Source of the DNA: Candidatus Brachybacter algidus
Lineage (GTDB): Bacteria; Bacteroidota; Bacteroidia; Chitinophagales; Saprospiraceae
Direction of reading: 5' to 3'
NCBI GenBank assembly: GCA_016711705.1
Contig: JADJSK010000013.1
Span: 327,001 to 391,000 of the forward strand
DNA length: 64,000 bases
Shown: positions 46,480 to 54,878 of the stretch, one piece after another
How positions within the stretch are numbered: position 1 is the first letter of the stretch
Layout of the letters: each line of letters begins with the position of its first letter
Made by a program: the position numbers and the translations under genes
Notes under the pieces: generated by a model
Told to the model about the DNA's origin: nothing
The model's input: only the letters and a program-made list of their open reading frames with translations
Database searches by the model: none

Positions 46480-47220
46480 ATGATCCATAAAATTTTGTCC
46501 CTTTTTCTATTTGCAAGTATCCTATTTATGATGTCTTGCAATTCAACTAAGAAAGTAGTACAAACCACTCCAACAGGTCCGAAGCCAACTGTGACAAAAG
46601 AATTTACTATTTCACAAGGTGCTTGTTTTGGAAGATGTCCGGTTTATGATGTGACATTGATGAGCGATTCTACATTGAAGTTGGTAGGTAAAAACTTTAT
46701 GAATTATATAGGTAATTATGAAATGAAATTAAATGCGGAGAATTATACTGCGCTACACGAACTCTATAAAAAAATAAAACAAGATACCTTTCAGGACAGA
46801 TACTCCAGTGATATAGTTGATTTGGCTTCAGTGACATATTATTTCTTCGATGATTATAATATAATGAAGAAGAAGGTCGTCACTCAGGGCATTTATCCTG
46901 AACCACTTCAGAATTTGGCCACCGAGGCTAGAAAGTATATCAATAGCATGAATTGGGTCAAAGATGTCACTGCAGATACTGTCAATCCGGATGAGCTCAT
47001 TGTACAGATGAAGGCAGGTAAAAAGATTGATCTGATTATAGATGAACATTATAGATACAAACTATTCCTTAAGGAAGCGCTTGGTAAAGATTCAAATATC
47101 TACCTAATAGGATTCGATAAAACTACTATAGAACAAAGCCAACTCCTGAACCTATTGAAGAATAATCCAAATGTTATGTTTGTAGAGAAAAATAATAAGG
47201 TAGAATTAAGAAGCAGGTAA
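46480..47220 (+). CDS. DUF6438-domain lipoprotein
   Basis: A 246-residue protein with a lipoprotein signal (SLFLFASILFMMSC, Cys20). Residues ~45-150 carry the DUF6438 pattern FTISQGACFGRCPVYDVTL with two nearby cysteines. The C-terminal part (LIVQMKAGKKIDLII) is unassigned. The function of the domain is unknown. It starts 5 bases after the M43 protease stop, so they are likely co-transcribed. Confidence 0.75.
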   Translation: MIHKILSLFLFASILFMMSCNSTKKVVQTTPTGPKPTVTKEFTISQGACFGRCPVYDVTLMSDSTLKLVGKNFMNYIGNYEMKLNAENYTALHELYKKIKQDTFQDRYSSDIVDLASVTYYFFDDYNIMKKKVVTQGIYPEPLQNLATEARKYINSMNWVKDVTADTVNPDELIVQMKAGKKIDLIIDEHYRYKLFLKEALGKDSNIYLIGFDKTTIEQSQLLNLLKNNPNVMFVEKNNKVELRSR

Positions 47221-47437
47221 GGCAGATTATGAGCTTTGATTTGAGGTAGTTCACTTAAATTGTTTACTCAGTCAAGGGATCTACATACTAAATCAAAGAA
47301 TTAAATGACGCACACAAGTCTCAGGCTTTTTATAATCTCTGAGCTAGTTGTAAGTTATTATTTGCCAGTAATTGATCGTAAATGATCCTAATAGATTAGA
47401 CTCACAAGTTTGAAGTAAAGGCAATTTCACAATAAAA

Positions 47438-47472
47438 AAAATGGAATTTCAATAACATTGAAATTCCATTTT
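47438..47472. terminator. Strong bidirectional terminator hairpin
   Basis: AAAATGGAATTTCAAT pairs perfectly (16 bp) with ATTGAAATTCCATTTT around AAC. A-rich on the left and T-rich on the right, it could end transcripts from either side. It lies 218 bases after the DUF6438 gene. Confidence 0.7.
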
Positions 47473-47612
47473 AGCAGGATTTTACTAGATATGCGTTTTT
47501 CCATGACTATTTTAAAAAACGCTTGGTATCCAGTCAAATATTTCAAATTGCGGTCATAAAATATTTGACTTTTATAAATCTGCCTATGTTGATTTGGGAT
47601 TATACGGTAAAA

Positions 47613-47835
47613 AGGGAATTTCATATATTTATAAAATTCCCTCTAAAAATTTATTAAGCATCACCTTTTTTAGATTTTAATCTAGAATAACAACTTTTTG
47701 TCTTCTTTGATAACGTAAAGATAAATTCACTTTTGAAGCTATCTTTCATGCTTTACTGCTAATTTAATTTTTGGTTGTTTTACTGTATCCGTAGTTGATA
47801 ATAAAAGCATTTTATCCAAAAATTGTTGGCCTTAA
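47613..47835 (-). repeat. Decayed dispersed repeat, copy 1 (with minus-strand hairpin terminator)
   Basis: A 9-bp hairpin (47613-47621 with 47634-47642), TTTATTAAGCATCACC, ATAACGTAAAGATAAA and ATTTTTGGTTGTTTTACTGTA occur in the same order as in 62496-62765. On the - strand the hairpin is followed by TTTTT. A 31-codon minus-strand frame ends in KKGDA, matched by an out-of-frame KGDA end in the other copy, so it may be a decayed gene tail. The rest of the 47221-48073 gap shows no gene. Confidence 0.5.
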
Positions 47836-48046
47836 ATTAAATTTTAACAGCAATTTAAGAATTTCATCTTTCAATTTCAAATATTCACCTGCAAACATTT
47901 CTTGATCTTTAAATGAGGTAGTGCAATAGTAAATCTCCTCAAGAAATTTAATCTATCTCACCTTTTAAACTCCTAACTTCCTCACCTTCTCATCACTTCA
48001 CTCTAAAATAATAGCCAAGTATGGCGCCAATGCCTTCATTAGGACT

Positions 48047-48054
48047 TACATTTG
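48047..48054 (+). promoter_or_regulatory. -7 promoter box TACATTTG
   Basis: Exact TAnnTTTG match 19 bases before the GTG start at 48074. It follows an AT-rich stretch. Confidence 0.45.
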
Positions 48055-48073
48055 CAATATTAAAAACAGCCTT

Positions 48074-50050
48074 GTGAATATTAAAGTTCTTTATAAATCT
48101 TTCCGGCCATTTCAGAACATGTATGCAGTGCTTGTGGCAAGGCTGCTTGCGATGATGCTACTTTTTAGCATCTCCCGCTTTATATTTTATGTTATGAATA
48201 TTGGGTTTTTCAACAACATGACTTTATCTCGTTACGCCCTAATTGAATTTGGAGGGTTGCGCTTTGATCTTACGGGTATTTTATACCTTAATAGTTTATT
48301 TATCCTGCTATCCATTCTACCTTTCCATTTTGTGTATCAGAGGATATATCAAAATGTATTGCGTTGGATTTTTTACATCACCAATGGAATTGGACTTGCT
48401 GCCAACATGATCGACTGTGTTTATTATCCATTTACTTTAAGAAGGACCACTCTGACTATCTTTGATCAATTCGAAAACGAACACAACAAAGGAACTTTCC
48501 TTTTTAGGTTTTTACTTGATTACTGGTATGCCGTTTTGATATGGGTAGTTTTGATTTTTGTCATGACGTGGTTATATCGACGAATAAAAATGGCAGGGCC
48601 TCAATTGAAGAATAAATATGTTTTTTTCTTCTCCGGCTTGGCAATGATTTATCCTCTTTTATATCTTTCTGTGGTAGGAATTCGTGGGGGATTCGCACAC
48701 AGCACCAGACCCATAACGTTGAGCAATGCTGCTGCCTATGCCACGGATCCTAAGGATGTAAATATTGTGCTGAATACACCATTTGCTTTTCTAAGGACCT
48801 TGCAGGTCAAGGTCATAAAACGCATGGAGTATTTTAAAACAGAAGAGGAGTTGAATTCCGTCTATGCACCTTTGCATCCAGCAGGTTTGAAAGACTCTAT
48901 GGACAAAAAAAATGTTGTAATTTTTATCCTTGAGAGCTTTAGTAAGGAATTCTTTGGATACTATAACAAAGACCTTGATGATGGAAAATACAAAGGTTAT
49001 ACACCATTTCTTGACAGCCTTCTGGGTCAAAGTCTTGCTTTCAAATATTCTCTGGCGAATGGAAGAAAATCCATAGATGCCATGCCATCCGTATTGTGCG
49101 GCATTCCTTCCATTGAAGTTCCGTATGTTTTGTCTCAATATTCCAATGATAAAGTTCAGGGTCTTGCAAACGTGCTGAGACAAAGTGGTTATTACACAGC
49201 CTTTTTCCATGGTGCACCGAATGGGTCTATGGGATTCCAGGCATTCTCCAAAACAACTGGTTTTAATGATTATTATGGAATGACAGAATATGGCAATGAT
49301 GATGATTTCGATGGGCTATGGGGTATATGGGACGAGCCATTTCTGCAATATTATGCAGATAAACAAAGTTCATTCAAGCAACCTTTTTTTACCACATTAT
49401 TTACAGTGTCTTCGCATCATCCCTATGTTTTGCCGGCGCAATATGAAAATACTTTCAAGGGTGGTAAACTTGAGATATACCGCACTATTCAATATACGGA
49501 CTATGCATTGAGAAAATATTTTGAGAAAGTATCAAAGATGCCTTGGTTCAAAAACACCCTTTTTGTCTTCACAGCAGACCATGCATCAGCACAGATACAT
49601 TTTGATAAATTCAATACTTCTTCAGGCTTTTTTGATATTCCGATCTTTTATTATGAACCCGGTAATGATTGGCATGAATACAGACAAGAGTCTTGCCAGC
49701 AAACAGACATCATGCCTTCCATTCTTTCTTACTTGCATTATGATAAACCATTTCTTGCATTTGGCAGGAACGTATTTGATAAGACCTCGGTGCCATTCGC
49801 ATTTAATTATTTGAATAATAACTATCAGTATTTTGAAGGTAAATACATGTTATTCTTTAATGGCGAAAAATCCGTCGCTTTGTATGATTATCAAAACGAT
49901 ATCTATCAAAAGAATAATTTACTTGATCTGGAAAAAGAAGTTGTTGCAAACATGGAGAAGAAGGTCAAAGCTTTTGTGCAGCAATATAATAATCGGTTAA
50001 TCGATGATAATCTAACTCCCGAAGGACCGCAAGCGCCAGTTAGTAAATAA
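48074..50050 (+). CDS. LTA-synthase-like membrane sulfatase/phosphoglycerol transferase
   Basis: A 658-residue protein. Residues 1-240 contain about five membrane helices, and the rest is an alkaline-phosphatase-superfamily domain outside the membrane. The metal site begins at VVIFILESFSKEFFG, continues through NGRKSIDAMPSVLCG (nucleophile probably Ser here), VSSHHPYVLP and FTADHASAQ. LtaS-type enzymes transfer phosphoglycerol or phosphoethanolamine to cell-envelope polymers or lipids. Bacteroidota have no LTA, so the acceptor is likely a lipid or glycan. Start is GTG at 48074. Confidence 0.8.
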   Translation: MNIKVLYKSFRPFQNMYAVLVARLLAMMLLFSISRFIFYVMNIGFFNNMTLSRYALIEFGGLRFDLTGILYLNSLFILLSILPFHFVYQRIYQNVLRWIFYITNGIGLAANMIDCVYYPFTLRRTTLTIFDQFENEHNKGTFLFRFLLDYWYAVLIWVVLIFVMTWLYRRIKMAGPQLKNKYVFFFSGLAMIYPLLYLSVVGIRGGFAHSTRPITLSNAAAYATDPKDVNIVLNTPFAFLRTLQVKVIKRMEYFKTEEELNSVYAPLHPAGLKDSMDKKNVVIFILESFSKEFFGYYNKDLDDGKYKGYTPFLDSLLGQSLAFKYSLANGRKSIDAMPSVLCGIPSIEVPYVLSQYSNDKVQGLANVLRQSGYYTAFFHGAPNGSMGFQAFSKTTGFNDYYGMTEYGNDDDFDGLWGIWDEPFLQYYADKQSSFKQPFFTTLFTVSSHHPYVLPAQYENTFKGGKLEIYRTIQYTDYALRKYFEKVSKMPWFKNTLFVFTADHASAQIHFDKFNTSSGFFDIPIFYYEPGNDWHEYRQESCQQTDIMPSILSYLHYDKPFLAFGRNVFDKTSVPFAFNYLNNNYQYFEGKYMLFFNGEKSVALYDYQNDIYQKNNLLDLEKEVVANMEKKVKAFVQQYNNRLIDDNLTPEGPQAPVSK

Positions 50051-50582
50051 TAATCAGTGATCAGTGGTCAGTGGTCAGTGGTCAGAATTCAGTAATCAGT
50101 AATCAGTAATCAGCAGTCAGTAATCATTATAGTATGGAATAACCTTCTAACTTTAGATAAGTAATGGGTAATGAGTAATAAGTAATTGGCACAGATTGAA
50201 TGAACTGCTTAAATTATTATAGGTAATCAGTGGTCAGTGGTCAGTGGTCAGTAATCAGTATAGTAGGGAATATCCTTCTAACTTTCTCACCTTCTCACCT
50301 TCTCACTTTAGATAAGTAATAAGTAATGGGTAATGAGTAATAACCTAATCGGAAAGATTGAACGAAATGCTTAATTTTTATCAGTTATCAGGGGTCAGTA
50401 GGGAATAACCTTCTAACTTTCTCACTTTAGATTAGTAATGGGTAATGAGTAATAAGTAATTGGCACAGATTGAATGAACTGTTTAAATTATTATAGGTAA
50501 TCAGTGGTCAGTGGTCAGTACGATAATCACTTTCTCACTTTCTCACTTTCTCACCTTCTAACTATCTCACCTCCTTACCTCC
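50051..50582 (+). repeat. Low-complexity repeat region (CAGTGGT, TAATGGGTAATGAG, CTTTCTCAC words)
   Basis: Consists of arrays of GGTCAGT, GTAATCA, GGTAATGAGTAATAAGTAAT and CTTTCTCAC. A ~85-bp block starting GTAATGGGTAATGAG is present at about 50161 and again at about 50437 with few changes. No gene. It separates two convergent genes. Confidence 0.85.
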
Positions 50583-51212
50583 TCATAAACCGAGATTGTA
50601 GATCTCAATAATACTTCCCAATTCTTTTTCAAAATTAATCTTAAGGTCGGTCAATTTGCCATTGCGGATGTCTAAAACCCAGCCATGCACCACCAAACCG
50701 CGCTCCCTATAAGCCTCTTGCACTGCAGCAGTTTTAATGAGATTCACACATTGCTCCTGAACATTCAGTTCGACTAGTCGGTCATATCTGCTATCCATAT
50801 CTTCGATGGCATTAAGTTCCGTTCGATGAAGTCTGTAAACATCCCGTATGCTTCTAAGCCACGGATTTAAAATGCCCATATCAGCAGGCTGCATGGCAGC
50901 TTTTACTCCTCCGCAATTGTAATGTCCGCAGACTACTACATGATTTACTTTCAAATGTCGAACGGCGTAATTTAGCACTGACATCACACTTAAATCTACA
51001 TTGTTGACGAGGTTTGCTATATTTCTATGGACGAAAGCCTCACCTGGTTTCAAGCCCATCATATCTTCAGCAGTTACCCGACTATCTGAACATCCTATGT
51101 AAAGGAACTCCGGATTTTGACCTTGTGAAAGTTTTTCAAAATATTCCGGGTCCAGATTTAATTTGTCTTGTATCCATTTTTCATTATTCGCGAAGACTTC
51201 TTTTATGAGCAT
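50583..51212 (-). CDS. Beta-class carbonic anhydrase
   Basis: A 209-residue protein. Zinc ligands: first Cys in IGCSDSRV (followed by the Asp-Arg pair), and His and Cys in VCGHYNCGGV. It interconverts CO2 and bicarbonate in the cytoplasm, supplying bicarbonate to carboxylases. Length and motifs are typical. It is transcribed against the LTA-synthase-like gene, with the low-complexity region between their ends. An A-rich stretch precedes its start codon at 51212. Confidence 0.92.
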   Translation of the reverse strand: MLIKEVFANNEKWIQDKLNLDPEYFEKLSQGQNPEFLYIGCSDSRVTAEDMMGLKPGEAFVHRNIANLVNNVDLSVMSVLNYAVRHLKVNHVVVCGHYNCGGVKAAMQPADMGILNPWLRSIRDVYRLHRTELNAIEDMDSRYDRLVELNVQEQCVNLIKTAAVQEAYRERGLVVHGWVLDIRNGKLTDLKINFEKELGSIIEIYNLGL

Positions 51213-51339
51213 AATATCAAAATTTTTGTTTAGCAGATTTTAAATTAAATAAAAGGATTTTCAATTTGTTTAGATGATTTATTATTTTAATTACGCTGGA
51301 TCAATATCATCTTTCCTAAGTTATAAATGTAATTCACTT

Positions 51340-51574
51340 AAGTTTCGGTAGTCAAATTTTCATTTTTGAAGAAATAATTTAAATTTTAATAAAATGTTAG
51401 ATGTTAGAAGCTTGTCCGCCGAACAAGGCGGGGTAGATTTTAGGTGGCTTTCCATCAATCACATGGATATTTTTTCTAATAAACCTATTAAAGAAGAAAT
51501 ATGAATCAATTGACTAAGCTCCATCTAACATCTAACATCTACCATCTACCTTTGTTTCTTAACCGCCGAAACTT
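51340..51574. mobile_element. MITE-like element, copy A
   Basis: Left end AAGTTTCGGTAGTCAAATTT and right end CCGCCGAAACTT are inverted (AAGTTTCGG/CCGAAACTT). Inside, TTAGATGTTAGA near the left opposes TCTAACATCTAACATCT near the right. About 235 bp, no coding capacity. A sister copy is at 63271-63487. Confidence 0.7.
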
Positions 51575-51639
51575 TAGTAATTCATTTAATTTTTTTCTTA
51601 TTGAAGCTATTTAACTAAATATTAAGCTGCTATACTAAA

Positions 51640-51674
51640 ACTTTAGTTGTAAGTTTGTCGTTAATAACTAAAGT
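51640..51674. promoter_or_regulatory. Operator-like inverted repeat of the BlaI-type repressor
   Basis: ACTTTAGTT (51640-51648) and AACTAAAGT (51666-51674) are exact inverted copies 17 bases apart and lie just before the blaI-like gene. A -7 box sits between them. Confidence 0.55.
51650..51657 (+). promoter_or_regulatory. -7 box TAAGTTTG of the BlaI/BlaR1-like operon
   Basis: Exact TAnnTTTG match between the two operator arms, 29 bases before the ATG at 51687. A bound repressor would cover it. Confidence 0.5.
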
Positions 51675-51686
51675 AAATTTTATATC

Positions 51687-52055
51687 ATGAATGATTTAAG
51701 GCAGTTGACCAAAGCAGAAGAAGAAATAATGCAATATTTCTGGCAAATGGATAGATGCACCGTGTCAGATATTATCGCTCAGATGGATGAGCCAAAGCCT
51801 CCACATTCATCTATATCTACGATCGTTCGCATACTGGAGAGAAAAGGCTTCGTTGGTCATAAGGCCTATGGGAGAACCTATGAATATTTTCCACTCATCA
51901 CAAAAGAATCTTACTCTAATCAATCTTTAAATAAATTAGTTAATGATTATTTCGAAGGATCCTTTTCGGGTCTTGTTTCGTTTATAGCTCAAGAGAAAGA
52001 CATCGATCTCAAGGAAGTAACAGAGTTGATGGATATTTTGAATAAAAAGAAGTAG
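51687..52055 (+). CDS. BlaI/MecI/CopY-family transcriptional repressor
   Basis: A 122-residue winged-helix protein. It starts LTKAEEEIMQYFWQMDRCTVSDIIAQM, followed by the recognition helix and wing (SSISTIVRILERKGFVGHKAYGRTYEYFPL). This is the BlaI/PenR family layout. A C-terminal dimerisation helix follows (SGLVSFIAQEKDIDLKEV). Such repressors bind palindromes and are cleaved or released by the partner metalloprotease. The partner follows after 6 bases. An inverted repeat around the promoter suggests self-regulation. Confidence 0.88.
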   Translation: MNDLRQLTKAEEEIMQYFWQMDRCTVSDIIAQMDEPKPPHSSISTIVRILERKGFVGHKAYGRTYEYFPLITKESYSNQSLNKLVNDYFEGSFSGLVSFIAQEKDIDLKEVTELMDILNKKK

Positions 52056-52061
52056 ATTATT

Positions 52062-53360
52062 ATGACTATTCTCACCATTGCATTAGTCGCTATATCAGTT
52101 TGGATGATCCTCCTGATTCCTTATGGGATTTGGTTGAGGAAAACAACTTTTTTTTATGCTCAAAGGACCTATTTGCTTAGTTCTATCATAGTAGGAATAC
52201 TAGCGGGTATCTTCAAAGCATACGGATTAAATTTAATTGGAAGTGGTTCACGAGGATTAATGAATGGTGATTTATTAAGATTCTCTCCTGAAATCATTTT
52301 TAGTCAGGCCAATAAAGCTTTCGATACCGGAGGGATGGTATCCTCTATAGTGAGTTCTCCTTTATTTACCTCTATTTATTTATTGGTATCACTTGGATTA
52401 TTAGCCATTCTGATTTACAAGATTATCGAACTAATCACTATGGTGAGAGGCAATAGTGTAAGTAATATACAAGGAATGACTATTGTCGAATCTCCAGCGC
52501 TCCATACGCCTTTTTCATTTTTCCACCTTATTTTTTTAAGCAAAGAGAGGCAATTGGATGACGATTCACTTAGGACAATTATAAAGCATGAATCAGTGCA
52601 TACAAAGCAGTTGCATAGCCTTGACATATTGTTGGTTGAATTTCTGCTGACCTTTACTTGGTTCTTTCCCATTCTTTTACTCTATAAAAAATACTTCAAT
52701 ACGCTCCATGAATATATTGCTGATGATATAGTAATTCGTGATATTACGACTCAGCAGTATGGGCTACTGTTGATATCCCAACGTATGGGTGACGGGAAGG
52801 CACTAACCCACAATTTTGCAAAATCTGCACTAAAAGACAGGTTCTTGAAAATGGCACAGACCCGAAGTAATAAAATGCAAATGATTGGCTTTTTGTCTTT
52901 TTTTCCTTTGATCCTTTTCTGTGGTGATTTGTTGAATAAATGGCAATTGTCAAATTTAGGTAAAGTTGTAATTCATCAAGAATTAAATGAAGATTCTTCT
53001 ACTGTCAGGGAATTGTATTTGACACCTGGCGGAGAACTTAAAGTGGTGCCAAAAGTCACTAGATTCGGAGATGAATTTACACCGCAATATCCAGGTGGAG
53101 AATTGGCACTGACCGAATATGTATCGGAAAATCTAAGAATCCCAAAACACATAGACATGAAGGGCCAAAAAATATTTACCAGATTAAATTTTGACGAAGA
53201 TGGAAAGATTATTTTGATTACCTATTTGAATAAACTAACACCTGAGGTAGAAGAAGCTATGGACAAGGTTTTTAGAGATATGCCTCTGTGGGAAGCTCCT
53301 ATTGTAAAAGGTAAAAAATATAGGTCAGAAGTAGTTTTTCCAATTTCTTTTGGAAATTGA
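52062..53360 (+). CDS. BlaR1-like M56 metallopeptidase with TonB-like C-terminal domain
   Basis: A 432-residue membrane protein. Membrane helices lie at the N-terminus (TILTIALVAISVWMILLIPYGIWL) and around the M56 zinc motif KHESVHTKQ (HExxH), with the third ligand probably Glu in HEYIADD. The last ~90 residues (PQYPGGELALTEYVSENLRIP, then GKIILITYLNKL) form a TonB C-terminal-type domain facing the periplasm. In BlaR1 a periplasmic sensor is used. Here the TonB-like part may take this role. It is paired with the BlaI-like repressor. Confidence 0.85.
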   Translation: MTILTIALVAISVWMILLIPYGIWLRKTTFFYAQRTYLLSSIIVGILAGIFKAYGLNLIGSGSRGLMNGDLLRFSPEIIFSQANKAFDTGGMVSSIVSSPLFTSIYLLVSLGLLAILIYKIIELITMVRGNSVSNIQGMTIVESPALHTPFSFFHLIFLSKERQLDDDSLRTIIKHESVHTKQLHSLDILLVEFLLTFTWFFPILLLYKKYFNTLHEYIADDIVIRDITTQQYGLLLISQRMGDGKALTHNFAKSALKDRFLKMAQTRSNKMQMIGFLSFFPLILFCGDLLNKWQLSNLGKVVIHQELNEDSSTVRELYLTPGGELKVVPKVTRFGDEFTPQYPGGELALTEYVSENLRIPKHIDMKGQKIFTRLNFDEDGKIILITYLNKLTPEVEEAMDKVFRDMPLWEAPIVKGKKYRSEVVFPISFGN

Positions 53361-53911
53361 TAACTAAATATAATATTGAATTGAATAGATCCGAACTTAT
53401 TGATGAATTGTACAAAAATCATCAATTATTTAAAAACTACCTACTTTCCCTGAACGAGGAAGAGTACAACTATGCACCACCTGAGAAATGGACTGCTGGT
53501 CAGCATCTGGATCACCTCATCAGAGCAATCAAACCACTGACTCAAGCGATGATGTTACCTAATTTTGTATTAAAAACAATGTTTGGAAAGGCAAATAGGC
53601 AAAGTAAAACTTACGCAGCACTGGTTCATAAGTACCAGGAAAAACTTGAAGAAGGAGGTCGAGCCTCTGGAAAATTTATTCCTCCACCCCAGGCATTTGA
53701 AGATAGATCAAAATTGATTAGCCAATTTCAAAACCTTGTAAGCAAACTTAAAAAGCAGATCGATGAATATTCTGAGGCTTCGCTGGATGAGTTGATCCTT
53801 CCACATCCGTTATTGGGAAAGTTGACACTTAGAGAGATGTTGTACTTCACAGCATACCATGCTACACATCACCAAAGATTGGTAGAAAAATACCTTAGCT
53901 ATAAAGGATAA
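53357..53911 (+). CDS. DinB-family protein
   Basis: A 184-residue four-helix-bundle protein. His residues that could bind a metal are in TAGQHLDHLIRA (His about residue 49 onward) and in YFTAYHATHHQRLV near the end. Many DinB proteins act as thiol-dependent transferases, including bacillithiol transferases, and this organism makes bacillithiol (bshA at 56231-57385). The start is a TTG that overlaps the stop of the M56 gene (TTGA), because no in-frame ATG lies nearby. That suggests translational coupling. Confidence 0.75.
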   Translation: MITKYNIELNRSELIDELYKNHQLFKNYLLSLNEEEYNYAPPEKWTAGQHLDHLIRAIKPLTQAMMLPNFVLKTMFGKANRQSKTYAALVHKYQEKLEEGGRASGKFIPPPQAFEDRSKLISQFQNLVSKLKKQIDEYSEASLDELILPHPLLGKLTLREMLYFTAYHATHHQRLVEKYLSYKG

Positions 53912-53953
53912 ATGCATTACATTGCTTTTAAATTTACATCTTAATAAAAGCCT

Positions 53954-54793
53954 ATGCAATATTTATTTAAGTTCTTTTTAGTACTCAGTGCAGTGGTCAT
54001 TATCCAATACAATCGCCTGGAAGCTCAAGATGCACGACCTTTGAGTATCGGGGAGACATTGGAAATTAATTCAGATATCCTTGGTGAAAAAAGAACACTT
54101 AATATTTATCTTCCTCCCGGATATGATAATTCTCAAGATGTTTCTTATCCAGTTATCTATCTGCTCGATGGAAGTTTGAATGAAGATTTTTTACACATAG
54201 TTGGTCTGGTTCAATTTTTTGAAATGCAGATGGGTTTTCCTAAAACTATTGTAGTGGGCATAGGTAATGTAGACAGAAAAAGAGATTTTACATTTCATAC
54301 AGACATAGCTTCTTTAACAAAGACGTACCCAACTACCGGAAAATCAGCTTTATTTATTGATTTTATTGAAAAGGAATTAAAACCATTTATTCGGAATAAA
54401 TATAAAACAGGAAAACAGGAGATACTCTTAGGGCAGTCTCTTGGAGGATTGGTAGCAACTGAAATATTCTTTAAAAAGCCCGGATTATTCAATAATTATA
54501 TCATCGTAAGTCCAAGCCTTTGGTGGGATAATGAGTCGCTCTTGAAAGCTGGTAAGACTTATTTGGATACTCATTTAGATAGTGAAATTAAGGTTACCGT
54601 GATCGTCGGCAAAGAAAGGAAACAAATGGAAGATGATGCTCAGGCATTGGCAGTATTACTTCAGAATTCTAAGCAAAAAAAACTTAAAGTGGACTTTATT
54701 ACTATGCCCAAAGAGGACCATGCAACTATTCTTCACAATGCGATTTATGAAGTGTTTCTGCGAATGAACAAAGAGTTAAAAAAAAATAAGTAA
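53954..54793 (+). CDS. Secreted alpha/beta-hydrolase of the esterase D type
   Basis: A 279-residue protein with a signal peptide (FFLVLSAVVIIQYNRLEAQ). The hydrolase core shows YLPPGYDNSQDVSYPVIYLLDG, nucleophile Ser in ILLGQSLGGLVA, and His in KEDHATILHNA. It belongs to the PF00756-like group (esterase D/Fes/IroE), which hydrolyses siderophore esters, S-formylglutathione or other acyl esters. Export rules out the glutathione-type role. It is a single gene, 42 bases after dinB. Confidence 0.82.
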   Translation: MQYLFKFFLVLSAVVIIQYNRLEAQDARPLSIGETLEINSDILGEKRTLNIYLPPGYDNSQDVSYPVIYLLDGSLNEDFLHIVGLVQFFEMQMGFPKTIVVGIGNVDRKRDFTFHTDIASLTKTYPTTGKSALFIDFIEKELKPFIRNKYKTGKQEILLGQSLGGLVATEIFFKKPGLFNNYIIVSPSLWWDNESLLKAGKTYLDTHLDSEIKVTVIVGKERKQMEDDAQALAVLLQNSKQKKLKVDFITMPKEDHATILHNAIYEVFLRMNKELKKNK

Positions 54794-54878
54794 GGAGCTA
54801 AGGAAAATTAAATCTCTATGATTTGAATAATTCATTATTTTTAGTTTTCTAATTTTAAATCGATCAAAATTATACATC

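Noticed and set aside
48791..49210. A 139-codon minus-strand frame inside the LTA-synthase-like gene
   Set aside because: Shadow frame opposite a well-supported coding region.
50051..50582. Repeated GGTCAGT/GTAATCA blocks as a CRISPR array
   Set aside because: No constant repeat with unique spacers of even length. It is low-complexity DNA.
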